Origin: an uncultured Spirochaetaceae bacterium | GTDB lineage: Bacteria > Spirochaetota > Spirochaetia > Sphaerochaetales > Sphaerochaetaceae | Assembly (NCBI GenBank): GCA_944389975.1 | Contig: CALXOH010000022.1 | Location: forward strand, 1 to 56,099 | Length of the DNA stretch: 56,099 nt | Direction: 5' to 3' | Shown: in pieces, positions 8,628-19,073 of the stretch | Layout of the letters: every line of letters begins with the position of its first letter | Numbering within the stretch: position 1 is the first letter of the stretch | The notes under the pieces: generated by a model | Told to the model about the DNA's origin: nothing | The model's database searches: none | The model's input: only the letters and a program-made list of their open reading frames with translations | Translations under genes and position numbers: made by a program

Positions 8628-9905
8628 ATGAAGATGACGATGACTGAAAAGATTCTTGCACACGCTGCAGGAAAGGATTTCGTGAAGCCGGGTGAACTGA
8701 TCATGGCAGACGTTTCGCTTGTGCTCGGAAACGACATCACGAGCTTTGTCGCAATCAGGGAATGGCCGAAGTTCGGGAAGGAAAAAGTGTTCGACAAGGA
8801 CAGGATCGTACTGACCCCCGACCACTTCACTCCGAACAAGGACATAAAAGCAGCCATCCAGTGCAAGTGCATGAGGGAGTTCGCGAAGAAGGAAGGAATA
8901 ACCAATTATTTCGAAGTCGGAAGGGTTGGAATAGAACATGCATTGCTTCCAGAGAAAGGGCTTGTTACAGCAGGGGATGTCGTAGTCGGAGCTGACAGCC
9001 ATACGTGCACGTACGGAGCGCTTGGAGCGTTCTCTACTGGAATCGGATCTACAGACATGGCGGCTGCGATGGCCACGGGGAAGCTTTGGTTCAAGGTTCC
9101 ATCCTCGATCAAATTCATCCTCCATGGAAAATTCAGGCCGTACGTATCCGGCAAGGACCTCATTCTCTATATAATCGGGAAAATCGGAGTTGACGGCGCT
9201 TTGTACAAAGCGATGGAATACACCGGCGACGGGGTTTCTTCCCTCTCGATGGACGACAGGTTCACCATTGCAAACATGGCAATCGAAGCGGGTGCGAAGA
9301 ACGGAATATTCCCCGTCGACGAGAAAACTCTCGATTACATCGAAAAGCACGGGGCGAAGGAACCGGTTGTTTACACAAGTGACGAAGGTGCCGTGTACGA
9401 TGAAGTTTATGAGATCAACCTCGAAGATGTTCCTTCGATCGTTGCATACCCCCACATTCCTGAGAACACGCATGATGCAAAGGAGGGAAAGGATATAAAG
9501 ATCGACCAGGTCGTCATCGGAAGCTGCACGAACGGCAGGATTTCAGACCTCGAGATCGCAGCAAAGGTGATGGAGGGAAAGACTGTACATCCTGATGTAC
9601 GCGTCATTGTGATACCGGCAACCCAGAAGATCTACAAGGAAGCGATGGAAAGAGGTTATCTATCCACTTTCATCGATGCAGGGTGCGTCGTATCAACGCC
9701 AACCTGCGGGCCATGCCTCGGCGGGCACATGGGAATCCTTGCAAAAGGTGAAAGGTGTGTTTCGACTACAAACAGGAACTTCATAGGTAGAATGGGAGAC
9801 AAGGAGTCTGAAGTGTATCTTGCAAGCCCCGCAACTGCAGCTGCAAGCGCAATCACCGGATATATCACGGATCCGGGAACATTCATGGAGGGAGAGAAGA
9901 GATGA
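8628..9905 (+). CDS. leuC: 3-isopropylmalate dehydratase large subunit
   Basis: The aconitase-family large subunit, 425 residues, that isomerises isopropylmalate together with LeuD. The three 4Fe-4S cysteines are visible in SCTNGR and TCGPCLGG. It is the short LeuC type usual in archaea and anaerobic bacteria. An ATG at 8622 overlaps the leuA stop, but the AAGGAGG at 8614-8620 is only 1 nt from it. The ATG at 8628 lies 7 nt away and is the better start. Confidence 0.95.
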   Translation: MKMTMTEKILAHAAGKDFVKPGELIMADVSLVLGNDITSFVAIREWPKFGKEKVFDKDRIVLTPDHFTPNKDIKAAIQCKCMREFAKKEGITNYFEVGRVGIEHALLPEKGLVTAGDVVVGADSHTCTYGALGAFSTGIGSTDMAAAMATGKLWFKVPSSIKFILHGKFRPYVSGKDLILYIIGKIGVDGALYKAMEYTGDGVSSLSMDDRFTIANMAIEAGAKNGIFPVDEKTLDYIEKHGAKEPVVYTSDEGAVYDEVYEINLEDVPSIVAYPHIPENTHDAKEGKDIKIDQVVIGSCTNGRISDLEIAAKVMEGKTVHPDVRVIVIPATQKIYKEAMERGYLSTFIDAGCVVSTPTCGPCLGGHMGILAKGERCVSTTNRNFIGRMGDKESEVYLASPATAAASAITGYITDPGTFMEGEKR

Positions 9906-10396
9906 AAGCGAAGGGAAAAGTATTCAAATACGGAGACAACATCGACACCGATGTGATCATTGCGGCAAGGTACCTGGACTCAAATGATCCGGATGAATTG
10001 AAGAAGCACTGCATGGCTGAAATCGACCCGGATTTCCCGGACAAAGTCCAAAAAGGTGATTTGATCGTCGCAGGCGACAACTTCGGATGCGGCTCATCCC
10101 GCGAACACGCGCCTATAGCGATCAAGGCATCGGGGATAAGCGTCGTGATCGCACCAAGCTTTGCGCGGATCTTCTACCGCAACGCGATAAACATCGGATT
10201 GCCCATACTCGAGTGCAGGGAAGCAAGCGAAAAGATAAACGCAGGGGATGAAGTCGAAGTTGATTTCGACACCGGAGTCATAAGGAACATGTCAAAGAAA
10301 GAGGAGTACAATGCGATGCCATTCCCTCCGTTCATCCAGGAACTGATGAAGAAAGGCGGACTTGCTGAGTTCGTAAAGGCAGGTGGATTCAATTGA
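9902..10396 (+). CDS. leuD: 3-isopropylmalate dehydratase small subunit
   Basis: A 164-residue partner of LeuC. It has [17 protein letters not shown] at the start and the swivel-domain signature [14 protein letters not shown] near residue 60, as expected of the short archaeal/HacB-like LeuD class. ATG overlaps the leuC stop by 4 nt, so it is translationally coupled. The stop itself overlaps the TTG start of leuB. Confidence 0.95.
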   Translation: MKAKGKVFKYGDNIDTDVIIAARYLDSNDPDELKKHCMAEIDPDFPDKVQKGDLIVAGDNFGCGSSREHAPIAIKASGISVVIAPSFARIFYRNAINIGLPILECREASEKINAGDEVEVDFDTGVIRNMSKKEEYNAMPFPPFIQELMKKGGLAEFVKAGGFN

Positions 10397-11451
10397 AATA
10401 CAACATTGCTCTTGTAAAAGGAGACGGAATCGGACCGGACATCGTATCAGAAGCAGTGAAGGTACTTGAGAAGACCGGAGGAAAGTTCTCACACGATTTC
10501 GTATTCACTGAAACGCTTGCAGGAGGAGCTGCAATAGATGAATTCGGCATTCCCCTGCCTGAAGATACAGTGAATACATGCCTGTCCTCCGACGCAGTGC
10601 TCCTTGGCGCTGTCGGCGGACCCAGGTGGGACAACATCGAAAGCGCAAGGAGACCTGAAAAGGCGCTTTTGGGCCTCAGGTCGAAACTCGGGCTCTTTAC
10701 GAACCTCCGCCCTGCCCTTATCTACCCGGAATTAAGCGACGCATGCCCTTTGAAAAACCGGGCAATCCCAAACGGCCTCGATATTCTGGTGGTGCGCGAA
10801 CTTACCGGGGGAATATACTTCGGTAAACGTGGAAGGACTGAAGACGGTGCATACGACACGATGAGTTACTCGAAAGCTGAGATCGAAAGGGTTGTCAGGA
10901 AGGCGTTTGAATTTGCACGCATGAGGAGAAGGAGACTCCACTCGGTGGACAAAGCAAACGTACTCGAGACATCAAGGCTCTGGAGGGAGGTTGTAGCTGA
11001 AGTTTCAAAGGATTTTCCCGATGTCGAAGTTGAAAACCTCTACGTCGACAACGCTGCAATGCAACTTGTCGTCAACCCATCCCAATTCGACGTAATAGTC
11101 ACTGAGAACATGTTCGGCGACATACTCTCCGATGAGGCAAGCATGATCACCGGTTCGATCGGGATGCTCGGCTCAGCATCGATGGGCATCGGTTCATTCG
11201 GAATGTACGAACCGATCCACGGCTCTGCGCCCGACATTGCAGGAAAGGATATCGCGAACCCGATTGCGACGATCCTATCTGCATCGATGATGCTCCGCTA
11301 CTCTTTTGATCTTCAGAAAGAAGCTGACGCGATCGAAAATGCAGTCAAGAGCGCCATCCACGATGGTTACAGAACCAAAGACATCTATACGGAAGGCACC
11401 AAACTGGTTGGTACGAAAGCAATGGGAGAAGCCATCAGATCTTATATCTGA
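10393..11451 (+). CDS. leuB: 3-isopropylmalate dehydrogenase
   Basis: NAD-dependent oxidative decarboxylation of 3-isopropylmalate, the last operon-encoded leucine step. The 352 residues show [12 protein letters not shown] at the N-terminus, the [10 protein letters not shown] arm, the active-site [11 protein letters not shown], and the nucleotide-binding [13 protein letters not shown]. Translation starts at TTG, which overlaps the leuD TGA (TTGA). This rare start may tune its level to upstream translation. A strong terminator follows. Confidence 0.95.
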   Translation: MKYNIALVKGDGIGPDIVSEAVKVLEKTGGKFSHDFVFTETLAGGAAIDEFGIPLPEDTVNTCLSSDAVLLGAVGGPRWDNIESARRPEKALLGLRSKLGLFTNLRPALIYPELSDACPLKNRAIPNGLDILVVRELTGGIYFGKRGRTEDGAYDTMSYSKAEIERVVRKAFEFARMRRRRLHSVDKANVLETSRLWREVVAEVSKDFPDVEVENLYVDNAAMQLVVNPSQFDVIVTENMFGDILSDEASMITGSIGMLGSASMGIGSFGMYEPIHGSAPDIAGKDIANPIATILSASMMLRYSFDLQKEADAIENAVKSAIHDGYRTKDIYTEGTKLVGTKAMGEAIRSYI

Positions 11452-11475
11452 AAAATATCAAATTGCTATAAAGAC

Positions 11476-11506
11476 ATAGGGATTCATATTTGAATCCCTA
11501 TTTTTA
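11476..11506 (+). terminator. Intrinsic terminator of the leucine operon
   Basis: A 10-bp perfect stem, TAGGGATTCA (11477-11486) and TGAATCCCTA (11491-11500), with a 4-nt loop, is followed by TTTTT. It lies 25 nt after the leuB stop. Confidence 0.88.
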
Positions 11507-11727
11507 TACCTATACATTAGTATAGTATTCATATCAATATTGTATTTTAATCAATATATATTATATAGGTATAAGCTAATATTTCTATCAAATCATTATT
11601 AAAATATGGTCCATATTTCACGCATTTGATCTAATACTAGCAATCTTTCAGCTACTTTATAAAATACTATATTTATGCATATCTAAAGTTCTACTTTAAG
11701 AATGTATAATACATAGAGAGGAAAACC

Positions 11728-12440
11728 ATACAGAGGCCATTGTATAGAAAAATTACAGATGAACCAAAACGATTGGCATCGACGTATAAGGTTCTTACCA
11801 TTCCAGGACCAAGACAGGCTGGGAAGTCCACTATCGCAAAAAGTATTTTTGCCGAATAATGAGCGAGAAAGCTCAATCCTCTGCAGGATGGAGATGAATC
11901 GCTATGGATGTATTTTTATGCGGGATGTTTCCATGAGACAACGAACTGTGACGGTAGAAGCCCGTACGCTGAAGAACGAAGCAATCAAGAATACGCTCAA
12001 GGCAACAAAGAGAAACACTCCTTGATGCGGCCTATTGTCATTGAGCTCAAGCTCGATCTGAAATGCCTTAATAAAGGAAAAAGACATGCTATCAAGATGT
12101 ATTTCGTCGAGGTGAAAATGGCTGAAGAACTATCTTCTGGCGCAATTAGCCGATAAGGTTGGGTGGTGCACTTCTATAGAGACAACAATGGATTCGAAGT
12201 TGACCTGATCTTGGAGAAAGGCCATAAGGAACTTGAACTATTCGAAATTAAATCGGCGTATACAATATCAAAGGACTTCAAAAGAAACATGGAAAGATTT
12301 GAAAGTCTTCATCCAGGATACGACATATTTCTGAAATTATCGGGTTATATATGAACATTGACGCGGACAAGGCAACAGCATATCGAAGATTGTCAGCCGG
12401 ATCAGTGGAATACCCAAAGGGAAAATACCTTCCGACATGA
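11728..12440 (+). pseudogene. Decayed AAA ATPase with DUF4143 C-terminus
   Basis: The N-terminal part reads QRPLYRKITDEPKRLAS and then GPRQAGKST, a clear Walker A of the DUF4143/ExeA-like ATPases, before a TAA at 11857. Upstream is a ribosome site (AGAGAGG), but the start codon is ATA (11728). The C-terminal part (12163-12354) reads HFYRDNNGFEVDLILEKG and IEIKSAYTISKDF, the conserved end of DUF4143 proteins. A frame change then leads to about 28 more plausible residues. The roughly 300 bp between the two parts do not match the family, so most of the gene is deleted or replaced. Such ATPases are common in accessory DNA. Confidence 0.75.
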
Positions 12441-12879
12441 AAAGGCTGTCACTCAAGTAGATGCACCTGGAAGATAACGAAATTCTCTCTTCAGACTCAC
12501 ATTGTGAAAGACAGGATGAAGAATTGGACTCGTCATGTACACAAATTAGAAAACTTAGGTAGGTTGCTGATTTGAAAAAGCATCAAAATCAGTTGAAAAC
12601 TACTTATATACTGTGAAATTTTCAATTAGTTTAGATATTGTTTAAATTAAAAAATACTATAATTTCATTTATATAATTTGTATTTAATATGTAATTTTAC
12701 ATATATAAAAATAGCTTTTATATATAAATTAATTGTAGGTTATCTATCTTTTTTCATATGAATTACAGATTCATTTCAATTATTATATCATTCATTCCAG
12801 ATATCTTTTCTAAATCAATTCTGTTTGTCCACAGTGTAAGGAATTAACAAAAGCTGAAAGAATCAGTTACTTGGTTTTA
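12441..12879. other. Non-coding AT-rich stretch
   Basis: Nothing supportable is seen here. The first 120 bp have ordinary base composition and may be further remnant of the decayed gene. The rest (from about 12600) is strongly AT-rich, with no hairpin terminator or RNA motif that I can recognise. Confidence 0.5.
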
Positions 12880-12908
12880 TTGACAGAATATCGGAATTTG
12901 TAAAAAAT
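12880..12908 (+). promoter_or_regulatory. Promoter of the aldehyde dehydrogenase gene (leaderless type)
   Basis: Consensus TTGACA (12880-12885), a 17-nt spacer and AAAAAT (12903-12908) put the transcript start at about 12915, one base before ATG 12916. No ribosome site is present. Confidence 0.6.
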
Positions 12909-12915
12909 ATGAGTC

Positions 12916-14286
12916 ATGGATATATATCAAGAAAAGCTTGATGAGCAAAGAAAATACTTCCTTACGGGAGAAACGAGAAACATCAGGCATAGGAAAAACA
13001 ATCTCAAAAGACTGTATGAAGCGATAAAAGAGAACGAAGATATGATTCTCCAAGCCCTTGCAGAGGATCTGGGGAAATCCAGGACCGAAGGGTATGCCAC
13101 TGAGGTGGGAATTGTACTGAATGAACTAAGGAATGCAATCAGGAACGTATCAAAGTGGGCACGCAAAAAAAGCGTTCCGACTGCGCTTTTGCATTTCCCG
13201 TCAAGGTCGTACGTCATCAAGGAGCCGATTGGATCTGTGTTGATCATGTCGCCGTGGAACTACCCGTTCCAGCTTACGATGGTGCCCTTCATAGGCGCAC
13301 TTGCCGCGGGTTGCACGGTCATCGTCAAACCTTCGCGATACAGCCAGGCGACGTCGAAGGCCATGAAGCATATAATCAATGATTATTTCCCGGAAAAGGA
13401 ATGCTTTCTCTTTGAAGGCGGAAGGGAAGTGAATACCGCACTACTTGACCTGAAGTGGGATTACATATTCTTCACTGGAAGCCCGAGCGTCGGAAAGATC
13501 GTGCTTTCAAAGGCTGCGGAGAACCTTACACCCGTAACCCTTGAGCTTGGAGGGAAAAGCCCTGTGATCATCACAGAGCATTCTGACGAGGTGCTTGCTG
13601 CAAAGCGCTTGATCTATGGAAAGTTTCTAAACCTCGGACAGACGTGCGTCGCTCCCGACTACATACTTATTCATAAATCGAAGACGAAGAGGTTCCTTTC
13701 AGAAGTCGAGAAAGGAATAAAGAAAGCGTTCGGCGAAGATCCGATCTCTTCCCCGGACTACGGCAAGATCATCAACAGGCACCACTATGAAAGGCTTATG
13801 GGCTTGATAAAAGGTTCTCCTGTCTATTACGGGGGGAAACGCGATGATGAGAAACTCAAGATCGCTCCGACGATCCTATTCCCGGTCTGCGTGGATGAGC
13901 CGGTGATGCAGGAAGAGATATTCGGACCGGTGATGCCCGTCATCGAATACGAGGATCTTGATGAAGCGATCAAATTCATCAACGACCGTCCCCACCCGCT
14001 TGCACTCTACATCTTCTCGGACAGGAAAAGCGAGATCGAGAAGGTGCATGGGCTCACGCTCTTCGGCGGAGGGTGCATCAATGACGCGATCATGCACATC
14101 GTAAGCCACAACCTCCCGTTCGGAGGAGTTGGCAACAGTGGAATGGGATCTTACCATGGGAAGAGGAGTTTTGATACGTTCACTCACGAAAAAGGTATTT
14201 TGAAACACTACAAGTGGCCCGACATAACGCTTCGCAATCCACCCTACAAGGGAAAGGACAAGATCATAAGACTGATGCTTCACTAA
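12916..14286 (+). CDS. Aldehyde dehydrogenase (class 3-like)
   Basis: A 456-residue NAD(P)-dependent aldehyde dehydrogenase. It has the class-3 short form, PWNYPFQLTMVP for cofactor and active-site packing, FTGSPSVGK in the Rossmann region (about 185), the general-base motif ELGGKSP (about 209) and the catalytic cysteine in GQTCVAPDY (about 243). PFGGVGNSGMGSYHGK near the C-terminus is typical of fatty/aromatic aldehyde oxidisers. The predicted transcript begins at the ATG. The TPR-like protein gene follows by 12 nt, so they are probably cotranscribed. The physiological aldehyde is unknown. Confidence 0.92.
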   Translation: MDIYQEKLDEQRKYFLTGETRNIRHRKNNLKRLYEAIKENEDMILQALAEDLGKSRTEGYATEVGIVLNELRNAIRNVSKWARKKSVPTALLHFPSRSYVIKEPIGSVLIMSPWNYPFQLTMVPFIGALAAGCTVIVKPSRYSQATSKAMKHIINDYFPEKECFLFEGGREVNTALLDLKWDYIFFTGSPSVGKIVLSKAAENLTPVTLELGGKSPVIITEHSDEVLAAKRLIYGKFLNLGQTCVAPDYILIHKSKTKRFLSEVEKGIKKAFGEDPISSPDYGKIINRHHYERLMGLIKGSPVYYGGKRDDEKLKIAPTILFPVCVDEPVMQEEIFGPVMPVIEYEDLDEAIKFINDRPHPLALYIFSDRKSEIEKVHGLTLFGGGCINDAIMHIVSHNLPFGGVGNSGMGSYHGKRSFDTFTHEKGILKHYKWPDITLRNPPYKGKDKIIRLMLH

Positions 14287-14298
14287 GAGGAGAGAAAG

Positions 14299-15198
14299 AT
14301 GAAAAGAATTATTGCATTGCTTTTGGCCTTTTCGATGATCCTACCTGCTTTCTGTGCGTTCGATCCGGCGAAAAGCGACGAACTGTTTTACCAGAAAGAG
14401 GATTTCGCTGCAGACTACCAGTACCTGGAAGAGTCACTGGCCCAAGCTGCCGATGATGAAGAGAAATCAGAGATTCTCTGGAGGCTTTCGAGAAACGTTC
14501 TCACGCAAGGCGACCAACTTGACAAGAAAGACAAGGACGGAAGGTTTGCAAAGTATGAAGAGGCGGAGAGGCTTGCAAACGAATCACTTTCATTGGTTGA
14601 AAACCCGAACTCATACCACTGGAGAAGCTCGGCAGTGGGCAGATGGGGACAGACGAAGGGGCCTCTTGACAGCCTTGGGAAGGCCCGTCCGATGCTTGAA
14701 GACACGCTCAAGGTAGTCGACGACTTCAATTACGACTACACGGACAGCTGGTACGTCCTCGGACTGTTGTACAACCAACTCCCCGGAAGTCCGATCAGTT
14801 TCGGAAACAAGAACTACGCAATCAGCTACATGAGGCGAAGCCTTGACACGCAGATCCCGGGAAGAGGTTTGTTCCTCACTCTTTACCTCGAACTATCCGA
14901 CCAGCTTTGGAAAAGAAACTGGAACGCTGATAAAAGAAGCAGGGAGTTTGACAAGATGAAACCACTTTACGAGGAGAACACCACGCCATCTGAGAAGATG
15001 AAGTACTACGAAGGCGCAAACGGGAAAAACGGCGTTCCTTTCTACTCCACTGTCAATCTTGGGTCGATAAGTGACAGGCAGGAGGCTGTGATGCTCTTGC
15101 AATATGCAATCGCAGTATATAATCTGAAGAGCGATCACCTTGCTTCAGAGACAGAGAGGTACAACGAGATAAACGCAAGGCTTCAAGAGAGGACTTGA
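14299..15198 (+). CDS. Exported TPR-like protein (RMD-type repeats)
   Basis: A 299-residue protein with a signal peptide (residues 1-19, cleavage near FCA-FD) and no lipobox, so probably periplasmic. Helical repeats follow. The stretch SYHWRSSAVGRWGQTKGPLDSLGKA and the DSWYVLGLLYNQLPG segment resemble tetratricopeptide repeats of the RMD (regulator of microtubule dynamics) type seen in bacterial exported proteins. It has a good ribosome site (GAGGAGAG). It lies between the dehydrogenase and the ClC gene, whose start overlaps its end. The molecular role is unknown; a binding or scaffold function is all the fold suggests. Confidence 0.6.
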   Translation: MKRIIALLLAFSMILPAFCAFDPAKSDELFYQKEDFAADYQYLEESLAQAADDEEKSEILWRLSRNVLTQGDQLDKKDKDGRFAKYEEAERLANESLSLVENPNSYHWRSSAVGRWGQTKGPLDSLGKARPMLEDTLKVVDDFNYDYTDSWYVLGLLYNQLPGSPISFGNKNYAISYMRRSLDTQIPGRGLFLTLYLELSDQLWKRNWNADKRSREFDKMKPLYEENTTPSEKMKYYEGANGKNGVPFYSTVNLGSISDRQEAVMLLQYAIAVYNLKSDHLASETERYNEINARLQERT

Positions 15199-15203
15199 TT
15201 CAT

Positions 15204-16418
15204 ATGGATGCTATCCGAGGTATGGTGACCGGACTCTTCGTGGGCCCGGTCATAGCCCTTTTTTCGTATTTGATATCTTCGGCAAGCTCTTACGGAAGTG
15301 CACACCGATACCTGGTGTTCCTCCTTCCGATAGGAGCTGTTTTCACATATTGCACTTACCAGATCTTCGGAGGCTACCAGAAGTTCACAAGCTATGCGAT
15401 CTCCGACATAAATGCGATCGAAGAGTCCTCGGACGGCGAGAGGATGCCGCAAGGCTATGTAAGGCTCAGCCCATGGATGGGTGTAGTGAACCTCTTCAAT
15501 TCGATAATATCCCACTCACTCGGGGCTTCGGTCGGAAAGGAAGGGGTCGGCGTACAGCTCGGAATATCCTCGGCTGTCTTTCTTGACAGTATCGAAGGAA
15601 GACTCAGGAAGAAAGGCTCATCCCTCGAGTGCTACCTGATGACGGGGGCTGCGGCCGCATTCGGCGCGTTATTCCAATCCCCGGTTGCGGGAACGCTTTT
15701 CGGAATGCAGTTCGCATCCCCGAAGTTCACACGACTCGACAAGCTTCTTCCGTGCCTGCTCGCTTCATTCTCGGCAACGCTTGTTGCTGATGCAATCGGG
15801 ATACACGTGGTTACAGTTCCTGTATATCTTCCGGTCATCCCATCTTATGCGAACTACCTCAGGGTGATCGTATTTGCAATCATCGTGGGGCTCGTGACAA
15901 GATTATGCTGCTCCTTGGTTGAGATCGTCAGGGAAAAAGCTGCGACGATCTTCAAGGGAAACCAGATGATCACGGTACTTGCCCTTGCAATCCTCCTTGT
16001 AATCATCTCCTTTTTGACATACGTAGTTGAAGGCGACTTCAAATACAACGGGCTTTCGACCGAGTTGATCACCTTCTCGATCTTCGGACAGACCGATATA
16101 GTCGATTTCATCTTGAAATTTTCATTCATACTCATCTCTCTTGCCGCTGGATTCCAAGGGGGCGAGGTGCTTCCACTCCTTGTATCAGGATCCTTGCTTG
16201 GCGGTGCCATCGGACCGTTATTAGGACTTGAGCAGGCATCAAGTGCAATCCTTGGAGCGATCGGAATGCTCAGCGGGGGAACAAACCTCAGCTTGGTGTG
16301 CTTTGCTCTTGGAATGGAGATGTTTCATTACACCGAACCCACCACTCTATTCATAGTTGCCGCGGCATCTTTTGTAATGAGCGGGAAAATAGGGATATAT
16401 GGAGGACAGAAACTCTGA
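15204..16418 (+). CDS. ClC-family chloride channel or transporter
   Basis: A polytopic membrane protein of 404 residues. The diagnostic ClC motifs are GASVGKEGVGVQLG (GKxGP region, with V in place of P), AAAFGALFQSPVAGTLFGMQ, and the later FQGGEVLPLLVSGSLLGGAIG (GxFxP variant). The ion-pathway motifs are therefore present but not canonical, so selectivity for chloride is not certain; fluoride-type or other anions are possible. An upstream TTG at 15195 overlaps the previous stop. ATG 15204, with AGAGAGG about 11 nt upstream, is preferred. Confidence 0.85.
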   Translation: MDAIRGMVTGLFVGPVIALFSYLISSASSYGSAHRYLVFLLPIGAVFTYCTYQIFGGYQKFTSYAISDINAIEESSDGERMPQGYVRLSPWMGVVNLFNSIISHSLGASVGKEGVGVQLGISSAVFLDSIEGRLRKKGSSLECYLMTGAAAAFGALFQSPVAGTLFGMQFASPKFTRLDKLLPCLLASFSATLVADAIGIHVVTVPVYLPVIPSYANYLRVIVFAIIVGLVTRLCCSLVEIVREKAATIFKGNQMITVLALAILLVIISFLTYVVEGDFKYNGLSTELITFSIFGQTDIVDFILKFSFILISLAAGFQGGEVLPLLVSGSLLGGAIGPLLGLEQASSAILGAIGMLSGGTNLSLVCFALGMEMFHYTEPTTLFIVAAASFVMSGKIGIYGGQKL

Positions 16419-16454
16419 GAGAGCGGGCCAAGGAGTTTTCATCGGATTTGGTTT

Positions 16455-16460
16455 TATGCT
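16455..16460 (+). promoter_or_regulatory. Possible -10 element of the EF-G gene
   Basis: TATGCT in the context TTTTATGCTA lies 12 nt before ATG 16473. There is no Shine-Dalgarno in between and no clear -35. The same TTTTATGCTA block precedes the dehydrogenase gene at 38272. Confidence 0.35.
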
Positions 16461-16472
16461 AGATTTTGTAAA

Positions 16473-18503
16473 ATGGACGAATCTCTGATAAGAAACATCG
16501 GCATCATGGCCCATATCGATGCCGGCAAGACCACGACTACCGAGCGTATACTCTTCTACACGGGAGAGAACCATCGCATCGGTGAAGTTGACAACGGCGA
16601 AGCGACGATGGATTGGATGCAGCAGGAACAGGACAGAGGCATCACGATCACAAGCGCGGCCACGACATGCTATTGGAAAAAGCATCAGATAAATATAATA
16701 GACACTCCGGGACACGTTGATTTCACTGCCGAAGTTGAACGATCGTTACGCGTACTCGATGGCGCGGTAGCTGTCTTTTGCGCAGTCGGAGGGGTCGAAC
16801 CGCAGACAGAGACTGTCTGGAGGCAGAGCGACACGTACAAGGTCCCCAGGATCGCATTCATCAACAAGATGGACAGGCTCGGTGCCGACTTTGAAGAAGT
16901 GCTGAAGGAGATGAGGGAGAAGCTGGGTGCAAATCCAGTCCCCCTATTCATCCCAGTCGGAAAGGAAAATGATTTTTCAGGGGTAATCGACGTAATTGCA
17001 GGGAAGTACCTCACGTTCAGCAAGGACGATCAGGGAATGAGCATCGAGGAGCACGAAATCCCGTCAAACTATGTCGAAGAGCATGCAAAGTGGAAGGAGA
17101 GCCTGATCGACAGCGTCTCATCATACTCGGACGAGATAATGGAGTTGTATTTCAACGGGGTGGAGATACCGCGTGAGTTGATCATAACCACGCTTCATAA
17201 GTGCGTCCTTGACAGAACCCTTCTTCCCGTATTCGTCGGCTCTTCGCTTAAAAACATCGGAGTACAGACCCTTCTGGACGGCATAGTCGAACTTCTGCCA
17301 TCCCCGTTGGAGATGCCGAAGATAGAAGCGATAAACAAGAAAAACGGGAAGAGCGTCTTTATCGAACACAGCCAGAGCGCGAACCTTGAAGCTTTGATAT
17401 TCAAGATCCAAGTCGATCCGCAGGCAGGCGCCTACTCTTTCGTACGAGTATATTCGGGAGTGCTGAAAAAAGGTGTATCGGTATACAACATCACGAAGGG
17501 AAAGAAAGAGAGGGTCAACAGACTATTGAGGATGCATGCAGACAGGCCCGAGGAGATAAGTGAGCTCAGAGCCGGGGACATCGGCGTGATTATAGGCTTC
17601 AAGAATGCCCAGACCGGGGATACGATCGGAGTCGAGACGACTCCATACCTATTGGAGGAGATGCACTTTCCTACCCCTGTCATTTCGATTGCGATAGAAG
17701 CAAAGACGACGGAGGACCAAGGGAAACTCAGAAAAGCTTTGGAAATGCTTGCGATGGAAGATCCTACCTTCTCATACAAGGATGACGCGGAGACCGGGCA
17801 GCTCGTGATATCGGGCATGGGCGAACTGCACCTCGACGTACTGGTTACCCGCATCACGAAAGAGATGAAGATCGATGCACGCGTAGGCTCTCCGCAGGTC
17901 ACATACCGCGAATCGATAATGCTTTCCGCGTCAGGATGCGGCACGTTCGACAAAGTGATAGCGAACAAGGAGAACTATGCATCGATAGAATGCAACATTT
18001 CACGTCGTGGAGAGGGTGAAGGAAACGAGTACAAGGTATCCGCTCCGACGAGGGATATTCCGGAGGATATCCTCAATGCCATCAAGGAAGGAATGGAAGG
18101 TGCGCTCAAAAGCGGTATAAAATATGGTTATGAGTGTACTGCGATCTCACTTGATGTGACGAAAATCGATTACGTTGAGGAGAAAGCTACGAACATAGCG
18201 TTTTCAGCGGCGGCAATCATGGCGTTTGACGATGCAGCAAAGAAAGCGGAGCCTGTATTGATGGAACCGATAATGAAGGTACAGGTAATGGCACCAAGCG
18301 AATATATCGGGGATGTAATGGGTTCGATTACGCAGCGCGATGGCATAGTTGAATCGATGGAGTCGAGACCGAACGTGGATGTGGTGAACGCGAAGGTACC
18401 ACTTGAGAGGATGTTCGGTTACACGACGGTCCTCAGGTCATCGACCCAGGGGCGTGGAACGTTCTCCATGGAGTTCAGTCATTACGCTGAGAAAACCAAA
18501 TAA
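16473..18503 (+). CDS. fusA: Elongation factor G (translocase-type)
   Basis: A GTPase of 676 residues that moves tRNA and mRNA during translation. The N-terminal G domain has AHIDAGKT (about 13-20), the RGIT switch, DTPGHVDF with its catalytic histidine, and NKMDRLGAD. Domains II-V follow, and [19 protein letters not shown] is the usual C-terminal EF-G signature. Spirochaetes are known for two specialised EF-Gs (spdEFG1/2); this one keeps all the canonical translocase motifs. No ribosome site precedes ATG 16473. Confidence 0.95.
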   Translation: MDESLIRNIGIMAHIDAGKTTTTERILFYTGENHRIGEVDNGEATMDWMQQEQDRGITITSAATTCYWKKHQINIIDTPGHVDFTAEVERSLRVLDGAVAVFCAVGGVEPQTETVWRQSDTYKVPRIAFINKMDRLGADFEEVLKEMREKLGANPVPLFIPVGKENDFSGVIDVIAGKYLTFSKDDQGMSIEEHEIPSNYVEEHAKWKESLIDSVSSYSDEIMELYFNGVEIPRELIITTLHKCVLDRTLLPVFVGSSLKNIGVQTLLDGIVELLPSPLEMPKIEAINKKNGKSVFIEHSQSANLEALIFKIQVDPQAGAYSFVRVYSGVLKKGVSVYNITKGKKERVNRLLRMHADRPEEISELRAGDIGVIIGFKNAQTGDTIGVETTPYLLEEMHFPTPVISIAIEAKTTEDQGKLRKALEMLAMEDPTFSYKDDAETGQLVISGMGELHLDVLVTRITKEMKIDARVGSPQVTYRESIMLSASGCGTFDKVIANKENYASIECNISRRGEGEGNEYKVSAPTRDIPEDILNAIKEGMEGALKSGIKYGYECTAISLDVTKIDYVEEKATNIAFSAAAIMAFDDAAKKAEPVLMEPIMKVQVMAPSEYIGDVMGSITQRDGIVESMESRPNVDVVNAKVPLERMFGYTTVLRSSTQGRGTFSMEFSHYAEKTK

Positions 18504-18567
18504 AGGAACAATGCGGAAGTATTGAAATAAACGCACTTTGTTAACGAGCAACGAGGAGAATGCAACT

Positions 18568-18885
18568 ATGGAAAAAGTTAGCAACCTGCAGGTGGTTTTC
18601 GCAAACAACCTGAAGACCAGACGGAAAATGGCCGGGCTTACACAGATGGCCCTGGCCTCTGCAATCGGCGTTTCGACTTCCTTCATCACGGAAATCGAGA
18701 CAAACAGGAAGGCTCCATCATTCCAGACGATCGAGAAGATCGCAGGAGCGTTGGGCGTTCCTGCATGGACGCTTTTTACTGAATACAACGACCATCTCAG
18801 GTCGGATCTCACGGAAAGCAAGGAAATGCTGAAGCTTATTCTCAAGAACAAGCTGAGCGATACAGTCGAAGAGGTTCTTGGCTGA
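18568..18885 (+). CDS. XRE-family helix-turn-helix regulator
   Basis: A 105-residue DNA-binding protein. LKTRRKMAGLTQMALASAIGVSTSFITEIETNRKAPSFQTIEKIAGALGV is a full cro/C1-type HTH at about residues 12-62. It is followed by a short Leu-rich C-terminal helix that could dimerise. ATG 18568 has a GAGGAG ribosome site; a TTG at 18538 would only add unsupported residues. It sits between the two EF-G genes and is followed by its own terminator. Targets are unknown. Confidence 0.88.
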   Translation: MEKVSNLQVVFANNLKTRRKMAGLTQMALASAIGVSTSFITEIETNRKAPSFQTIEKIAGALGVPAWTLFTEYNDHLRSDLTESKEMLKLILKNKLSDTVEEVLG

Positions 18886-18912
18886 AGCCGAGGATATCTG
18901 ATTTCGAATATG

Positions 18913-18947
18913 ACGGCACTTCTTGATACGGGAGTGCCGTTTTGCTT
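18913..18947 (+). terminator. Intrinsic terminator after the XRE gene
   Basis: A perfect 8-bp stem ACGGCACT/AGTGCCGT (18913-18920 and 18933-18940) with a 12-nt loop is followed by TTTTGCTTT. Confidence 0.8.
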
Positions 18948-19073
18948 TGCGCTACCCCTACTTTTCCAGTAATCATGTGGAGAGTGCAACCAACTTTCCC
19001 TTTTTCTTTGACTTCCAGCTTTCGGCATTTTAAGCTTATCTAAAAGCTTTTGATTTCAAAAAAGGAGGGAATT

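Noticed and set aside
8538-9473. 311-codon minus-strand reading frame
   Set aside because: It lies wholly against leuA/leuC, is Cys/Arg/His-rich without any domain, and is explained by codon bias of the real genes.
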